Origin: an uncultured Alphaproteobacteria bacterium
GTDB lineage: Bacteria > Pseudomonadota > Alphaproteobacteria > RF32 > CAG-239
DNA: 61,156 bases
Assembly (NCBI GenBank): GCA_944391505.1
Contig: CALXTV010000009.1
Span: 1-61,156 of the forward strand
Direction of reading: 5' to 3'
This document shows, piece after piece, positions 38,679-48,100 of the stretch. The notes below the pieces were generated by a model, which worked only from the letters and a program-made list of their open reading frames with translations, was not told the origin of the DNA and made no database searches. Position 1 is the first letter of the stretch. Each line of letters starts with the position of its first letter. Position numbers and translations under genes: made by a program.

Positions 38679-38755
38679 CTGGTTTTTTATATAATATTTT
38701 ATATTCAGGACACTTTTTTCTATGTATGCGCGTTTAAGTCTTTGTTTTCAACTGG

Positions 38756-40285
38756 TTAGTTTAATCTGTTTTTTAAAAAAAATGCAAGCAGTATATTCAT
38801 AAAACAGAATGTAAGCGGAATAAAATTGCCGTATCGGCCGTAAAAGGTTGGAACTGAAAGTTTTTTCGGCAGCCGAACATCCGTTATGCCCCGAAAATTC
38901 AGCGGCAGGGAGGAAATTACGGTTCCTGTGGGCAAAATGACGGCACTGATGCCGGTATTGGCGGCTCGTACAATGGTTATTCCTTCCTCTGCAGCACGCA
39001 GGCGGGTTGTGACCAGATGCTGGTATGGACCGGCGCTGTTGCCGTACCAGCCGTCGTTGGTGAGGTTAATCAGAAACTGCGGTTTGTCCTTTTTATTTAT
39101 TATTTGGGAGGGAAAAATTATTTCATAGCAGATAAGCGCTCCGAAAGAAGGATAGTTTTTCAGCCTGAAAACTTTGTGACCGCTGCCGGGTTTGAAATCG
39201 GCAACGGTTTTGGTTATCGGACGTATCCAATCGGGAAGAAACTGCCTCAGCGGAATGTATTCGCCAAAAGGTACCAAATGGCTTTTGTCATAAGAATTGA
39301 TGATATGTCCCTGGTTGTCGATGATAAACAGGGCGTTCAGCGGGCGATATTCCCCCGAGGGTTCAAATTCGTAACGTACCAGGCCGGTTATCAGATATCC
39401 CTGCGGCGGAACGGCTTCGGTAATCTGCCGTAAGCGGGCAGGTTCAAAATCCAGAGCATAAGGCGAAGCCGTTTCGCCCCAGATGACAAAATCAACATTG
39501 TCCAGCGGTTCGGAGCGGCTGAGGCGGATATAGTCCTGATAATTATGTTCCAGCGTTTCGGCGTTCCACTTCATGGCTTGCGGAATACTGGGCTGGACAA
39601 GGCGAACCACGATATCCGATTCAGAGGCCTTTGACGGGGCAAAACGATTTAGCCGTAATTCTCCGTATGAATAAATCAAGGCCGTGACGACCATAATCGT
39701 ACCGGCTGCTGTTATGGCCGCAGCTTTGTCTTTTCGGCAAAAAATTAAGCCGGTGGCGGAGGTGCCAAGCAATACCAACAGCGACAGGCCGTAGGTGCCG
39801 AAAAAAGATGCCAACTGGATATTCCGGTCATCAAAGGCAAGAACAGAGCCGAGCAGATTCCAGGGAAACCCGGTCAAAATGAAACTGCGTATCCATTCCA
39901 GGACACCCCAGAAAGCGGCAAAAGCCAGCCAGCGGGCATAAGTGTTTCTGAAAAACCAGGCCAACCCGGCCGGAAAACCGGAAAATAAGCCGAAAAAGCC
40001 GCCGGAAGCCAGCAACACAACAGGATAAAGCCAGCCCAAAACGGCGGCGTCGACCAGCAGGGCGTTGCCGATCCAGGAAAAACCGACGGCAAACCAGCCA
40101 AAGCCGAACCAATAACCGCAGGAAAAAGCCTGTTTGAAAGAAGCGGCCCGGTCAATGAAATACAGAAGCAGGCCGAAAGAGAAAAACAGAACTGGGAGAA
40201 AATAATACGGCGGCAGGGCGGCGGCCGCAAGCAAACCGGCGGTCAGACACAGGGTTTTGCGATATGCAAGCAGTTTATTCAGCAT
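38756..40285 (-). CDS. lnt: Apolipoprotein N-acyltransferase, 509 aa
   Basis: Lnt adds the third acyl chain to lipoproteins at the inner membrane. ATG 40285 (MLNKLLAYRKTLCL) lies in the last codons of the upstream gene (11-base overlap). An N-terminal bundle of membrane helices precedes a nitrilase domain with the catalytic triad visible as WGETASPYAL (Glu), YDKSHLVPFGEY (Lys) and ALICYEIIFP (Cys). Final helix at about 490-508. It would mature the OmpA-type lipoprotein encoded at 18794, among others. Confidence 0.96.
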   Translation of the reverse strand: MLNKLLAYRKTLCLTAGLLAAAALPPYYFLPVLFFSFGLLLYFIDRAASFKQAFSCGYWFGFGWFAVGFSWIGNALLVDAAVLGWLYPVVLLASGGFFGLFSGFPAGLAWFFRNTYARWLAFAAFWGVLEWIRSFILTGFPWNLLGSVLAFDDRNIQLASFFGTYGLSLLVLLGTSATGLIFCRKDKAAAITAAGTIMVVTALIYSYGELRLNRFAPSKASESDIVVRLVQPSIPQAMKWNAETLEHNYQDYIRLSRSEPLDNVDFVIWGETASPYALDFEPARLRQITEAVPPQGYLITGLVRYEFEPSGEYRPLNALFIIDNQGHIINSYDKSHLVPFGEYIPLRQFLPDWIRPITKTVADFKPGSGHKVFRLKNYPSFGALICYEIIFPSQIINKKDKPQFLINLTNDGWYGNSAGPYQHLVTTRLRAAEEGITIVRAANTGISAVILPTGTVISSLPLNFRGITDVRLPKKLSVPTFYGRYGNFIPLTFCFMNILLAFFLKNRLN

Positions 40286-41183
40286 TGCTGTTTTCTTTTT
40301 TGCCTGTTTTAGGAATGACAATCATGACTTTTTTGATACGTCGCGGATCAACTTCCAAAATGCGGAATTTTATGCCGTCCGGGCCATCAATGACTTCGCC
40401 GCGGGACGGAATGCGCTGGGCAATATGGAATACATAGCCGCCGAGCGTGTCAATTTCCAGCGTGTCGCAATCCAGATTTTTGCAAAGGTCAAGGTGCGTT
40501 ACTTCTTTGATTTCGTCAAGTTCGGCTCGGGCATCGGCAATAATCAGGCCTTCGTCCTGCAGCAGTATGACCGGTTGTTCTTCAAAATCGTATTCGTCTT
40601 CAATATCGCCGACAATTTCTTCCAGCAGGTCTTCAATCGTGACCAGTCCGTCGATGCCGCCATATTCGTCAACAACCATGGCCATATGAATTTTATTGGC
40701 CTGCATATCGCGCAGTAAATCCAGAACCCGCATGGAAGGGGAAACGAATTTGACCTCACGGTTGACCATTTCTTCAACTTTGACAAGTTCTTCAACTTTT
40801 AAATTGTCTTCATTTTTCAGCAGGCATTTGGCAAGGTCGATAATGTGGATTATGCCTAAGATGTCGTCGAGCGAATCGCCGTAAATCGGAATACGCGAAT
40901 GACCGCGCGTTACCATCAGTTCGGCAAGTTCTTTCACAGTTCCGCTTTTGGGAAAAGCAATGATATTGGCGCGGGGAACCATGGCATGACAACATTTTTT
41001 GTCCTTGAGGTATAATATGTTGTTTAACAGCAGTTGTTCGTGTTCGCTGAAAGGACAGTCGCCTTCCGAACTGGCCTCTTCTATCAGATCTTCAATCGTT
41101 TCACGGACGGTTTCCTGTTGCTTACATCCCAAAAAGTTTTTCAGCCACCGCCAAACAGATTCTTTGTGATTTTCTTCTGTCAT
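40275..41183 (-). CDS. corC: CorC/HlyC-type CBS domain protein, 302 aa
   Basis: Two CBS domains (about residues 70-190, with AMVPRANIIAFPKSGTVKEL and IHMAMVVDEYGGIDGLVTIE) are followed by a C-terminal CorC_HlyC domain (GGYVFHIAQRIPSRGEVI). The membrane DUF21 part of larger relatives is absent, so it is the soluble YbeX type. It is linked to Mg2+/Co2+ efflux and ribosome maintenance in other bacteria. Its ATG overlaps the ybeY stop (ATGA), and it overlaps lnt. Confidence 0.93.
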   Translation of the reverse strand: MTEENHKESVWRWLKNFLGCKQQETVRETIEDLIEEASSEGDCPFSEHEQLLLNNILYLKDKKCCHAMVPRANIIAFPKSGTVKELAELMVTRGHSRIPIYGDSLDDILGIIHIIDLAKCLLKNEDNLKVEELVKVEEMVNREVKFVSPSMRVLDLLRDMQANKIHMAMVVDEYGGIDGLVTIEDLLEEIVGDIEDEYDFEEQPVILLQDEGLIIADARAELDEIKEVTHLDLCKNLDCDTLEIDTLGGYVFHIAQRIPSRGEVIDGPDGIKFRILEVDPRRIKKVMIVIPKTGKKENSNAE

Positions 41184-41710
41184 GGTTCTTTTTCATCTCC
41201 GTAAGGGTTTTTGATGTTCAGGCGTTTAAGAATATTTATTTCGAAATTTTCCATATGTTCGGCTTCTTCGTCTTCAATATGATCAAAGCCGAGCAGGTGC
41301 AGTATGCCGTGTGTAAAAAGGTGGCAGAAGTGGTCGTGCAGTGAGATCTGTTTTTCTGCTGCTTCCCTTTGCATGGTTTCCAGCGCGATGATGATGTCAC
41401 CGAGTTCGACTTCGCCAAAAAGTTCTGTGTCCATGTCAAAATCGGGGTCGTCGATGGTGGCAAAAGAGAGCACGTTGGTTGGCTTGTCCATACCCCGAAA
41501 GTCACGGTTGAGCGCGTGAACTTCATCATCGTTGCTTAGGCAGAGGTTGATGTTAACGGGCTTTTGGGTGTTGAGAAAGTCAATTTCTTCGTTGGCCTTG
41601 ACGTATTCTAACGCATTTGCCAGAACATTATCGGCCAACTGTCGCAGGCCGGGAATTTGTTTTTCCCAGCCTGGTTCGTTTATGGTAATTGTCAGGTTGG
41701 TTTTAGTCAT
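41180..41710 (-). CDS. ybeY: Endoribonuclease YbeY, 176 aa
   Basis: YbeY matures 16S rRNA and takes part in ribosome quality control. The zinc-binding HGILHLLGFDH motif (about residue 138) is intact, as is the RDFRGMDKPTNVLSFA segment. Overlaps phoH by 8 bases and corC by 4, a compact phoH-ybeY-corC-lnt order shared widely in proteobacteria. Confidence 0.97.
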   Translation of the reverse strand: MTKTNLTITINEPGWEKQIPGLRQLADNVLANALEYVKANEEIDFLNTQKPVNINLCLSNDDEVHALNRDFRGMDKPTNVLSFATIDDPDFDMDTELFGEVELGDIIIALETMQREAAEKQISLHDHFCHLFTHGILHLLGFDHIEDEEAEHMENFEINILKRLNIKNPYGDEKEP

Positions 41711-42668
41711 AGCCGTGTTGTTTTTTGCCTTTCTCTTCGTAAGCTTTTACGATTTTGGCCACCAGTCCGTGACGGACGACATCATTGGCGCTGAACGTGA
41801 CCGAACTGATGCCGGAAACGTTATCCAATGTATCGAGCGCATCTTTGAGGCCGGAGATGACGCCGCGGGGAAGGTCGACCTGGCTTAAGTCTCCGTTGAC
41901 AACCATACGGGAATTTTCACCAAGACGGGTTAAAAACATTTTCATCTGCATGGGGGTTGTATTCTGAGCCTCGTCCAAGATGACGAACGCATTTGACAAT
42001 GTACGGCCGCGCATGAAAGCCAGCGGGGCGATTTCGATTTCGCCGATGGCCAGTTTCTTGTCGACCTGTTCGGCCGGCAGCATCTCGTATAAGGCATCGT
42101 ACAGCGGGCGCAGGTAAGGATCGACCTTGTCTTTTAAGTCGCCGGGCAGAAAACCTAAATTTTCACCGGCTTCCACGGCCGGGCGGGAAAGAATGATTTT
42201 ATCGATTTTGCCTTCCAGCATCATGGATACGGCCAGCGCAACCGCCAAATAGGTCTTGCCCGTACCGGCAGGGCCGAGGCCGAAGACCAGCTCGTTTTTC
42301 ATCATTTCCTGAATATATCTTGCCTGGGTGGCCGAACGCGGATAAATATGACGTTTTTTGGTTTTGAGAACAATGTCGTTGAGATTTTGTTCGTCTATTT
42401 TTTCCGGCCCTTCTTCGCTCATGCGAACCGCCGCTTTAACCTCCTGTTCACCGATTTCGATACCCTTGCTGACTTTTTCGTAAAGCAGGTCGATGGCGGT
42501 TTTGGCCTGATCGACGGCGGCCTGGCTTCCTTTGATGTTGATTTGGTTGCCGAAAGAACTGATTTCGACATTGAGAATTTTTTCAATCAGTCGCAAATTG
42601 GCGTCAGAAGCACCGACCAACTGTTGAACGAGCTGATTGTTGAAAAGTTCAAAATTTGTTTCGGCCAT
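41703..42668 (-). CDS. phoH: PhoH-like ATPase (YbeZ), 321 aa
   Basis: ATG 42668 (MAETNFELFNNQLVQQL) follows AAAGGAGAG. The P-loop GPAGTGKTYLAVALA (about residue 135) and Walker B ILDEAQNTT are intact; a KH-like N-terminal part precedes them. It works with YbeY in RNA metabolism. The longer upstream start lacks a ribosome site. Confidence 0.95.
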   Translation of the reverse strand: MAETNFELFNNQLVQQLVGASDANLRLIEKILNVEISSFGNQINIKGSQAAVDQAKTAIDLLYEKVSKGIEIGEQEVKAAVRMSEEGPEKIDEQNLNDIVLKTKKRHIYPRSATQARYIQEMMKNELVFGLGPAGTGKTYLAVALAVSMMLEGKIDKIILSRPAVEAGENLGFLPGDLKDKVDPYLRPLYDALYEMLPAEQVDKKLAIGEIEIAPLAFMRGRTLSNAFVILDEAQNTTPMQMKMFLTRLGENSRMVVNGDLSQVDLPRGVISGLKDALDTLDNVSGISSVTFSANDVVRHGLVAKIVKAYEEKGKKQHGYD

Positions 42669-42693
42669 GGTTCTCTCCTTTGTTTTGTTATTG

Positions 42694-44025
42694 TCAGACA
42701 ACTTCTCCGCTAAGCGAATTGGCGGTTGCTTCGGTTACTTTGACATTAATGATTTTGTTTAAGTTCGTCTTATTCAGTTCGGCATGCAGGTTTTGCATAT
42801 ACGGCGTGCGGCCGATGAGCTGTCCGGCATGGCGTCCTTTGCTTTCAAACAATACCGGCATCGTTTTTCCCAGGCATTCTTCGTTGAATTTTAACTGATA
42901 TGAAAACAACAGGTTTTGCAGAATTTCCAGACGTTCTTTTTTTACCTTTTCTTCAATCTGATTGTCCATAACGGCGGCAGGGGTTCCCGGTCGGCGGCTG
43001 TATTTGAAAGAAAAGGCCTGAATGTATTTGACGCGATTGACAATGTCCAATGTTGCCCGAAAGTCGTCGTCGGTTTCGCCGGGAAACCCGACGATGAAAT
43101 CCGATGACATCCGGAGGTTCGGGTTAGCCTGCTGCAGTTTTTCAACAATGCGCAGGTAATCTGCGGAGTTGTGCCGGCGGTTCATAGCCTTGAGAATTTT
43201 ATCGGAACCCGATTGAACGGGCAGGTGCAGATAGGGCATCAGCTTTTTCAAATCGCGATGGCAGGCGATGAGGTCATCATCGACGTCGGCCGGGTATGAG
43301 GTGGTGTAGCGGATACGCTGCAGTCCGTCAATTTCGGACAGCCGACGGAGCAGGTAGGCGAGGTTGCGTTCCTTGCCGTTTTCGTCTTCGCCGTGGTAAG
43401 AGTTTACGTTTTGGCCCAACAGGTTGATTTCTACGCTTCCGGTGTCGACCAGCCGCTTTGCTTCTTTCAGCACCTCGGCTACCGGGCGCGAATATTCCAC
43501 GCCGCGGGTATAGGGAACAACGCAATAAGTGCAGAAATTGTTGCAGCCCTCCTGAACAGCAAGATAAGACAAACCGCCTTCGGCTTTGTTTTCGGGCAGA
43601 AAGTCAAATTTGGCAACGGCGGGAAATTCGGTGTCAATAATGCTGATGCCGCGCTTGCGGGCAACCCGGGTCAAAATTTCGGGCAGGCGGTGATAAGTCA
43701 GCGGGCCGGTTGCGAAGTCGACAAAAGGCGCCCGTTTGGCAATTTCCGTATCTTCGGCCTGAACGACGCAGCCGACGACGCCGATAACCGTGTCCAGTCC
43801 TTCTTCGGCGCGTTCCTGTTTGACAAGATTGAGCCGTCCGAGGTCGGAAAAGACTTTTTCGGCAGCTTTTTCTCTGATGTGGCAGGTGTTTAAGATAATC
43901 AAATCGGCGGCTTTGGGGGTTGCTGCTTTTTCGTATCCCAAATTTTTCAGCATGGCGGCAATGCGTTGTGAATCGTAAACGTTCATCTGGCAGCCGAAAG
44001 TTTTAATATAATATTTTTTTCCCAC
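42694..44025 (-). CDS. miaB: tRNA methylthiotransferase MiaB, 443 aa
   Basis: MiaB is a radical-SAM enzyme that adds the methylthio group to i6A37 in tRNA. The N-terminal domain has TFGCQMNVYDSQR, LNTCHIREKA and a further Cys for the first FeS cluster; the radical-SAM motif is CNNFCTYCVVPYTRG (about residue 155). A C-terminal TRAM domain ends the protein. First gene of the miaB-phoH-ybeY-corC-lnt run, divergent from the TerB-like gene. Confidence 0.97.
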   Translation of the reverse strand: MGKKYYIKTFGCQMNVYDSQRIAAMLKNLGYEKAATPKAADLIILNTCHIREKAAEKVFSDLGRLNLVKQERAEEGLDTVIGVVGCVVQAEDTEIAKRAPFVDFATGPLTYHRLPEILTRVARKRGISIIDTEFPAVAKFDFLPENKAEGGLSYLAVQEGCNNFCTYCVVPYTRGVEYSRPVAEVLKEAKRLVDTGSVEINLLGQNVNSYHGEDENGKERNLAYLLRRLSEIDGLQRIRYTTSYPADVDDDLIACHRDLKKLMPYLHLPVQSGSDKILKAMNRRHNSADYLRIVEKLQQANPNLRMSSDFIVGFPGETDDDFRATLDIVNRVKYIQAFSFKYSRRPGTPAAVMDNQIEEKVKKERLEILQNLLFSYQLKFNEECLGKTMPVLFESKGRHAGQLIGRTPYMQNLHAELNKTNLNKIINVKVTEATANSLSGEVV

Positions 44026-44147
44026 GTTCTTCTCGAATAAAATTGTGTTCTATTTATCAGTTTAGGTTAATGTGCCGGAGTTTTCAACGAATTTTTAGCG
44101 GTGTCCACGGATTTTGGCACGAAATTTTTGTTTCGGGCGGTTTTCTG

Positions 44148-44176
44148 TTGCGTATCGGACAAATATTTAGTATCAT
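44148..44176 (+). promoter_or_regulatory. Promoter of the TerB-like gene
   Basis: TTGCGT (44148-44153), a 17-base spacer, TATCAT (44171-44176). The start codon is 36 bases beyond the -10 box. Confidence 0.65.
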
Positions 44177-44211
44177 TTGCATGAAAACGTTTATGGTAAA
44201 GGATTAAACTT

Positions 44212-44661
44212 ATGGCGGTGCTTAACATGGAGCAGAATATGGAAGTATTATCTAAATTGACCGAAGATCAGAAAGTGGCTTTTATGAAGGCTTTTTCGCG
44301 GCTGGCCGCGGCAGACGGGCATTTGGACGAAGACGAGCTTGTGTTTGTTCGCAAAATGGCCAAAGCATACGGCATTGCCGACGGGCGAGTTGACGAGATT
44401 TTGAAAATCGATAATGATGATGAGGTTGTCAATGCCGTGAAAATTATTGATAACCGCCGGGCAGCCATGGAGCTGATTAAAGAAATGTGTATTCTGGCTC
44501 ATGCCGACGACGAACTTTCCGACAGCGAGACGCTGCTAATCGGCCGTATCGGGCAGGCGATGGGAATAGAACTTGAAAAGATTGAACAAATCAGCAATTG
44601 GATTATTGACCGGATTATTTGGCTGGAACAGGCCAAAATTATTTTTGAAGAAGTAAAATAA
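44212..44661 (+). CDS. TerB-like protein, 149 aa
   Basis: Two helical repeats with the acidic loops AADGHLDEDELVFVRKMAK and AHADDELSDSETLLIGRIG match the TerB/DjlA-N fold, which probably binds metal ions through the Asp/Glu loops. Soluble, no signal peptide. TerB proteins are tied to tellurite resistance and membrane stress, but an isolated copy does not imply resistance. The next gene starts 22 bases after the stop, so the two are probably one operon. Confidence 0.8.
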   Translation: MAVLNMEQNMEVLSKLTEDQKVAFMKAFSRLAAADGHLDEDELVFVRKMAKAYGIADGRVDEILKIDNDDEVVNAVKIIDNRRAAMELIKEMCILAHADDELSDSETLLIGRIGQAMGIELEKIEQISNWIIDRIIWLEQAKIIFEEVK

Positions 44662-44683
44662 ACTATTGCCAACGGAGGCTGAC

Positions 44684-45781
44684 ATGGTTGAACAATCGCA
44701 AAATTCGGAAAGACTGGAACGTTTGCGCCGTATGCAAAAGGCCATTAATACGGGGCTGGTCGATTTGAATCTTAATGAAAGGACGACAGGATGTTCTCCG
44801 CAGGTGATTCTCAGCCGCGCCGTGCAGAATCGGTTTAAGGTCGGCCGGGAGGAGGGAGACATTTTGGCCCGGCAGATTACGTTGGCTCCGAAAGACATTA
44901 AGCTTAAAGTCGGCAATCAAAATTTGCGTGTCGACGAAATGCAGTATCTTATGGCTAAAGATGTCGGCGAAGATTTGCTTTCGATGCTGGCGGATTCATA
45001 TGAACAGATTAATTCGGAAAGTACATCGAGCCGCGAATATTTTCGTTGGCTGGATGAAACCGAAGACATTATCAAGCATATGAACGACGGTTTTGTTTCG
45101 CATGAGGATTTGAACGAAAGAAACGATTTTTTGGATATGTCTTATCAGCGAGAGGCAGAGCTGATGGTTTGCATTTCGCTTTATCAAAACAGCAGTTTTG
45201 AAGGAGCAAAAGAAAAGGTAAACGAGTTGTCTTATAAGCTGACAAAGCTGCGGCAGATGCGCAGTATGATTAAACAGACAACCAAAGACGAGGCGGATCG
45301 CAAGGTTGAGAAAAGCGAATATGAAAAAGCGCTGGAATATTATCAGGCAATCCGACTGTTGAAAAAACACGATTTATATTGGAATCTGCCGGAACAGGCT
45401 TTGGCCAATATGGGCAAGGCAGCACATGATGCCGGTCAAAATCATGGCTATGACGATAACGGCTACGGCGTTTCTCATGCGCGGGATCGCGATTTGCAGC
45501 CGAATTTTGTCTGGTATGACTGGCTACGGGAAGAAATGGTTAAATCCATGAATCCCTCACAGTATCAAAATATGTATGACCACAGTATGGGTGAGGAGCT
45601 GATGCTGAAGCGCATGGGAAACGAAAATCGACGCAGCAGAGAGAGTCTGGCTGCTCATATTGAACGTCTGAGCGGTCGTCGACCGCCGTTGAAAGATGCG
45701 CCGGAATACAATTATTCCGAGGTTCGTCGCCGTGCTTTTGATATGGACCGGTTTCTTGAACTGCAAGGGCGTACTCTGTAA
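44684..45781 (+). CDS. Hypothetical protein, 365 aa
   Basis: ATG 44684 (MVEQSQNSERLERLRRM) has GGAGG five bases upstream. It is soluble, strongly charged and almost wholly helical, with coiled-coil-like stretches (KEKVNELSYKLTKLRQMRSM). The C-terminal third is rich in His, Tyr and Asn (GQNHGYDDNGYGVSHARDRD) and ends with an Arg-rich segment. No enzyme motif is visible and I do not recognise the family. It follows the TerB-like gene closely. Confidence 0.65.
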   Translation: MVEQSQNSERLERLRRMQKAINTGLVDLNLNERTTGCSPQVILSRAVQNRFKVGREEGDILARQITLAPKDIKLKVGNQNLRVDEMQYLMAKDVGEDLLSMLADSYEQINSESTSSREYFRWLDETEDIIKHMNDGFVSHEDLNERNDFLDMSYQREAELMVCISLYQNSSFEGAKEKVNELSYKLTKLRQMRSMIKQTTKDEADRKVEKSEYEKALEYYQAIRLLKKHDLYWNLPEQALANMGKAAHDAGQNHGYDDNGYGVSHARDRDLQPNFVWYDWLREEMVKSMNPSQYQNMYDHSMGEELMLKRMGNENRRSRESLAAHIERLSGRRPPLKDAPEYNYSEVRRRAFDMDRFLELQGRTL

Positions 45782-45876
45782 AGTTCCTTGGCGTAAGTTT
45801 ATAATTGCAGTAGACAAAGCTGAAAATAGCGATTAATTTACCAACTGAATGTTTTAAATTTTAAGGAGTTTTTTCT

Positions 45877-46176
45877 ATGGGTGCTTTGTTGGAGCCTTTC
45901 TTTTATATTATAGCCCTGATTGTGGATATTTATTTCAAAATCGTGGTTGTCGAAGTTGTGCTGCATTGGCTGATTCACTTTAAAATTCTGGAAGCAGACA
46001 ATAAGTATGCCAAAAAGACCATGGAAATTCTGGAAAAAGCGACCGAGCCGGTTTATGCCAAAATTCGCAGTAAGATCCCGCCGGTTTCCGGTTTTGACTT
46101 GTCGCCCTTTATTCTTTTGCTTATTCTCCTGTTTATCGGAAGATTGGTTTACCGTCTGTCCGAAATGGTTATGTAA
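45877..46176 (+). CDS. YggT family membrane protein, 99 aa
   Basis: Two hydrophobic segments (about residues 8-30 and 68-92) flank a conserved cytoplasmic loop: VVLHWLIHFKIL and EPVYAKIRSKIPPVSGFDLS. YggT proteins affect division or osmotic tolerance in several bacteria. The neighbouring DUF167 (YggU) gene is its usual partner. AAGGAG precedes the ATG. Confidence 0.9.
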   Translation: MGALLEPFFYIIALIVDIYFKIVVVEVVLHWLIHFKILEADNKYAKKTMEILEKATEPVYAKIRSKIPPVSGFDLSPFILLLILLFIGRLVYRLSEMVM

Positions 46177-46182
46177 AACGTT

Positions 46183-46521
46183 TTGCCTTTATTCGAGGAA
46201 AGAAAAACGGCATTGTTTTTTGAAGAAAGGGGCGGTGCAATCATCTTGCGGGTGCGGCTTACGCCCAATTCGTCTTCCTGCGGCATCAGGGGAATATTTG
46301 TTGATGCGGACGGACTGGAATATCTAAAAATCAATGTTGTGGCGGTTCCCGAAAAGGGCAAAGCTAATAGGGAGCTTATAAAATTTCTGGCCGGGCGGCT
46401 TAAACTCCCCAAAAGCGAAATCAGAATTGCTGGCGGAGAGACAGACCGTTGCAAAAAGTTGCAGTTGCCGCTTTCTGAAAATGTCAGGCAAACGCTGCTA
46501 CAACTGTCCGAGGAAGGATAA
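46183..46521 (+). CDS. DUF167 (YggU-like) protein, 112 aa
   Basis: A small alpha/beta protein with the family core RVRLTPNSSS, LKINVVAVPEKGKANRELIK and IRIAGGETDRCKKLQL. The start is uncertain: the first option is TTG at 46183, seven bases after the yggT stop, and no ATG lies before the conserved core. Function unknown; it is co-transcribed with yggT and folD, which begins two bases after its stop. Confidence 0.85.
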   Translation: MPLFEERKTALFFEERGGAIILRVRLTPNSSSCGIRGIFVDADGLEYLKINVVAVPEKGKANRELIKFLAGRLKLPKSEIRIAGGETDRCKKLQLPLSENVRQTLLQLSEEG

Positions 46522-46523
46522 TC

Positions 46524-47366
46524 ATGTCTGCACAGTTAATTAACGGAAAAGAAATTGCTTTGGCGCTGCGCGAAGAACTTGCGGCAGAGCTGGCATTCAA
46601 AAAATACAGGCCGTATTTGGCCGTCGTTCTGGTTGGCAATGACGAAGCCAGTTTGATTTATGACCGTAATAAGCAGAAAGCGGCTTTGGCCGCGGGTATG
46701 GATTGTGATTTGCATCATCTTCCGGAAGAGACGACGGAAGATGATTTGCTTGACTTGATTGGCAGGTTGAACGGCGATGACAATATTCACGGCGTTATGG
46801 TGCAACTGCCGCTGCCAAAGCATATTAACGGCCGCAGAATTATAGAAGCAATTTGTCCGGAAAAAGACGTTGACGGATTTACGCCGCAAAATGCCGGACG
46901 GCTTTTGCTTAAAGACGAAAGAGCGATTGTTTCGGCAACGCCAGCGGGAATTTTGCATTTGCTGAAAACGGTTCATCAAAATCTATCCGGACTGCACGCC
47001 GTTATTATCGGGCGTTCCAATATTGTTGGCAAGCCGTTGGCGTCTCTGCTGCTGAATCAGGATTGTACGGTTACCGTCATTCATTCGAAAACCGTTAATC
47101 CGAAAGAAATAACCCGGCAAGCGGATATTCTGATTGCTGCGTGCGGTTGTCCGAAAATGGTTAAAAAAGATTGGGTAAAAGAGGGCGCAACGATTATTGA
47201 CGTCGGCATTAACCGAATCGACGGAAAGTTATGCGGAGACGTCGATTTTGACGACGTGTGCGACAAGGCTGCCTTTATTACGCCGGTTCCCGGGGGCGTC
47301 GGTCCGATGACAATCGCCATGCTTTTGAGAAATACTTATCAGGCTTATCTTGCCCTTAAAAAGTAA
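46524..47366 (+). CDS. folD: Methylenetetrahydrofolate dehydrogenase/cyclohydrolase FolD, 280 aa
   Basis: FolD interconverts methylene-, methenyl- and formyl-THF. The substrate site shows VGNDEASLIYDRNKQKAA, where the Tyr and Lys of the usual YVxxK motif are kept although the residues between differ. Further signs: GVMVQLPLPKHI, PEKDVDGFTPQN, the NADP site IIGRSNIVGKPLASLLL and PVPGGVGPMTIAML at the end. AGGA lies before the ATG. Confidence 0.97.
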   Translation: MSAQLINGKEIALALREELAAELAFKKYRPYLAVVLVGNDEASLIYDRNKQKAALAAGMDCDLHHLPEETTEDDLLDLIGRLNGDDNIHGVMVQLPLPKHINGRRIIEAICPEKDVDGFTPQNAGRLLLKDERAIVSATPAGILHLLKTVHQNLSGLHAVIIGRSNIVGKPLASLLLNQDCTVTVIHSKTVNPKEITRQADILIAACGCPKMVKKDWVKEGATIIDVGINRIDGKLCGDVDFDDVCDKAAFITPVPGGVGPMTIAMLLRNTYQAYLALKK

Positions 47367-47417
47367 ATTCTGCCGACTATATATATTTCGTTAAACAGAA
47401 TTTGTTGGAGACGGAAT

Positions 47418-48053
47418 ATGGAAGAAAAAAACGCCGGCCGGGTTTTTATGCTTGATGATGACCTTTTTTTTCTGGAATTGTACCGCAACCTTTTGGAAGC
47501 CCGCGGATATGAAGTTTTTACGGAAACCAACGCGTATAAATTTTTATTATATGCGAGGGAAGTACATCCGGATGTAATTGTTCTGGATATCAATATGCCG
47601 GACGTGAGCGGCTGGGAAGTTTTGCAGCTGTTAGATGAAGAGGCCAAAGCTCTGGCGCCGGTTATTATGACGACGGTTGAGGCGGACAAGGGACTGGCCG
47701 TTGCCAAAGGCGTGGCCCATTATCTGCCCAAACCGCTGGATATGGAGCGGTTTTTGGAAATTGTCGAAACATATTGTGCCGGACAGAAAAAACACGATAT
47801 TTTGCTTTTGGAAGATTATAATCCGTTTGATGTTTCAGTTCGTGATGTCCTTAATGAATTTAAGCTCAGTTTTTTTAGTGTTAACGATGTTAATGCGGCT
47901 ATTCTTTATTTGAACAAAAATCTTCCCTGGGCGGTTTGCGTGAATTTTGATGCCGAAAGATTTAACGAGGTTAAGTCGCGTTTGCGGCATGAACGGATTA
48001 TTTATGTGGAAAATCGCGATACGATAAAAGAATTAGCTTTGCTTCTTAAATAA
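47418..48053 (+). CDS. Response regulator with two receiver-like domains, 211 aa
   Basis: The first receiver (about residues 8-125) has acidic MLDDD, the phospho-acceptor in IVLDINMPDVSGWE and the Lys in YLPKPLD. The second half (about 130-211, DILLLEDYNPFDVSVRDVL) begins like another receiver but lacks the phospho-acceptor Asp and the switch Lys, so it is degenerate. There is no DNA-binding output domain. It may act as an adaptor or phosphate sink. The sensor kinase at 49040 is the nearest possible partner. GGAG precedes the ATG. Confidence 0.88.
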   Translation: MEEKNAGRVFMLDDDLFFLELYRNLLEARGYEVFTETNAYKFLLYAREVHPDVIVLDINMPDVSGWEVLQLLDEEAKALAPVIMTTVEADKGLAVAKGVAHYLPKPLDMERFLEIVETYCAGQKKHDILLLEDYNPFDVSVRDVLNEFKLSFFSVNDVNAAILYLNKNLPWAVCVNFDAERFNEVKSRLRHERIIYVENRDTIKELALLLK

Positions 48054-48100
48054 TGATGCTATCATTCAAAAGAGTTGTTTTGTTTGATTAAGGATAATAA

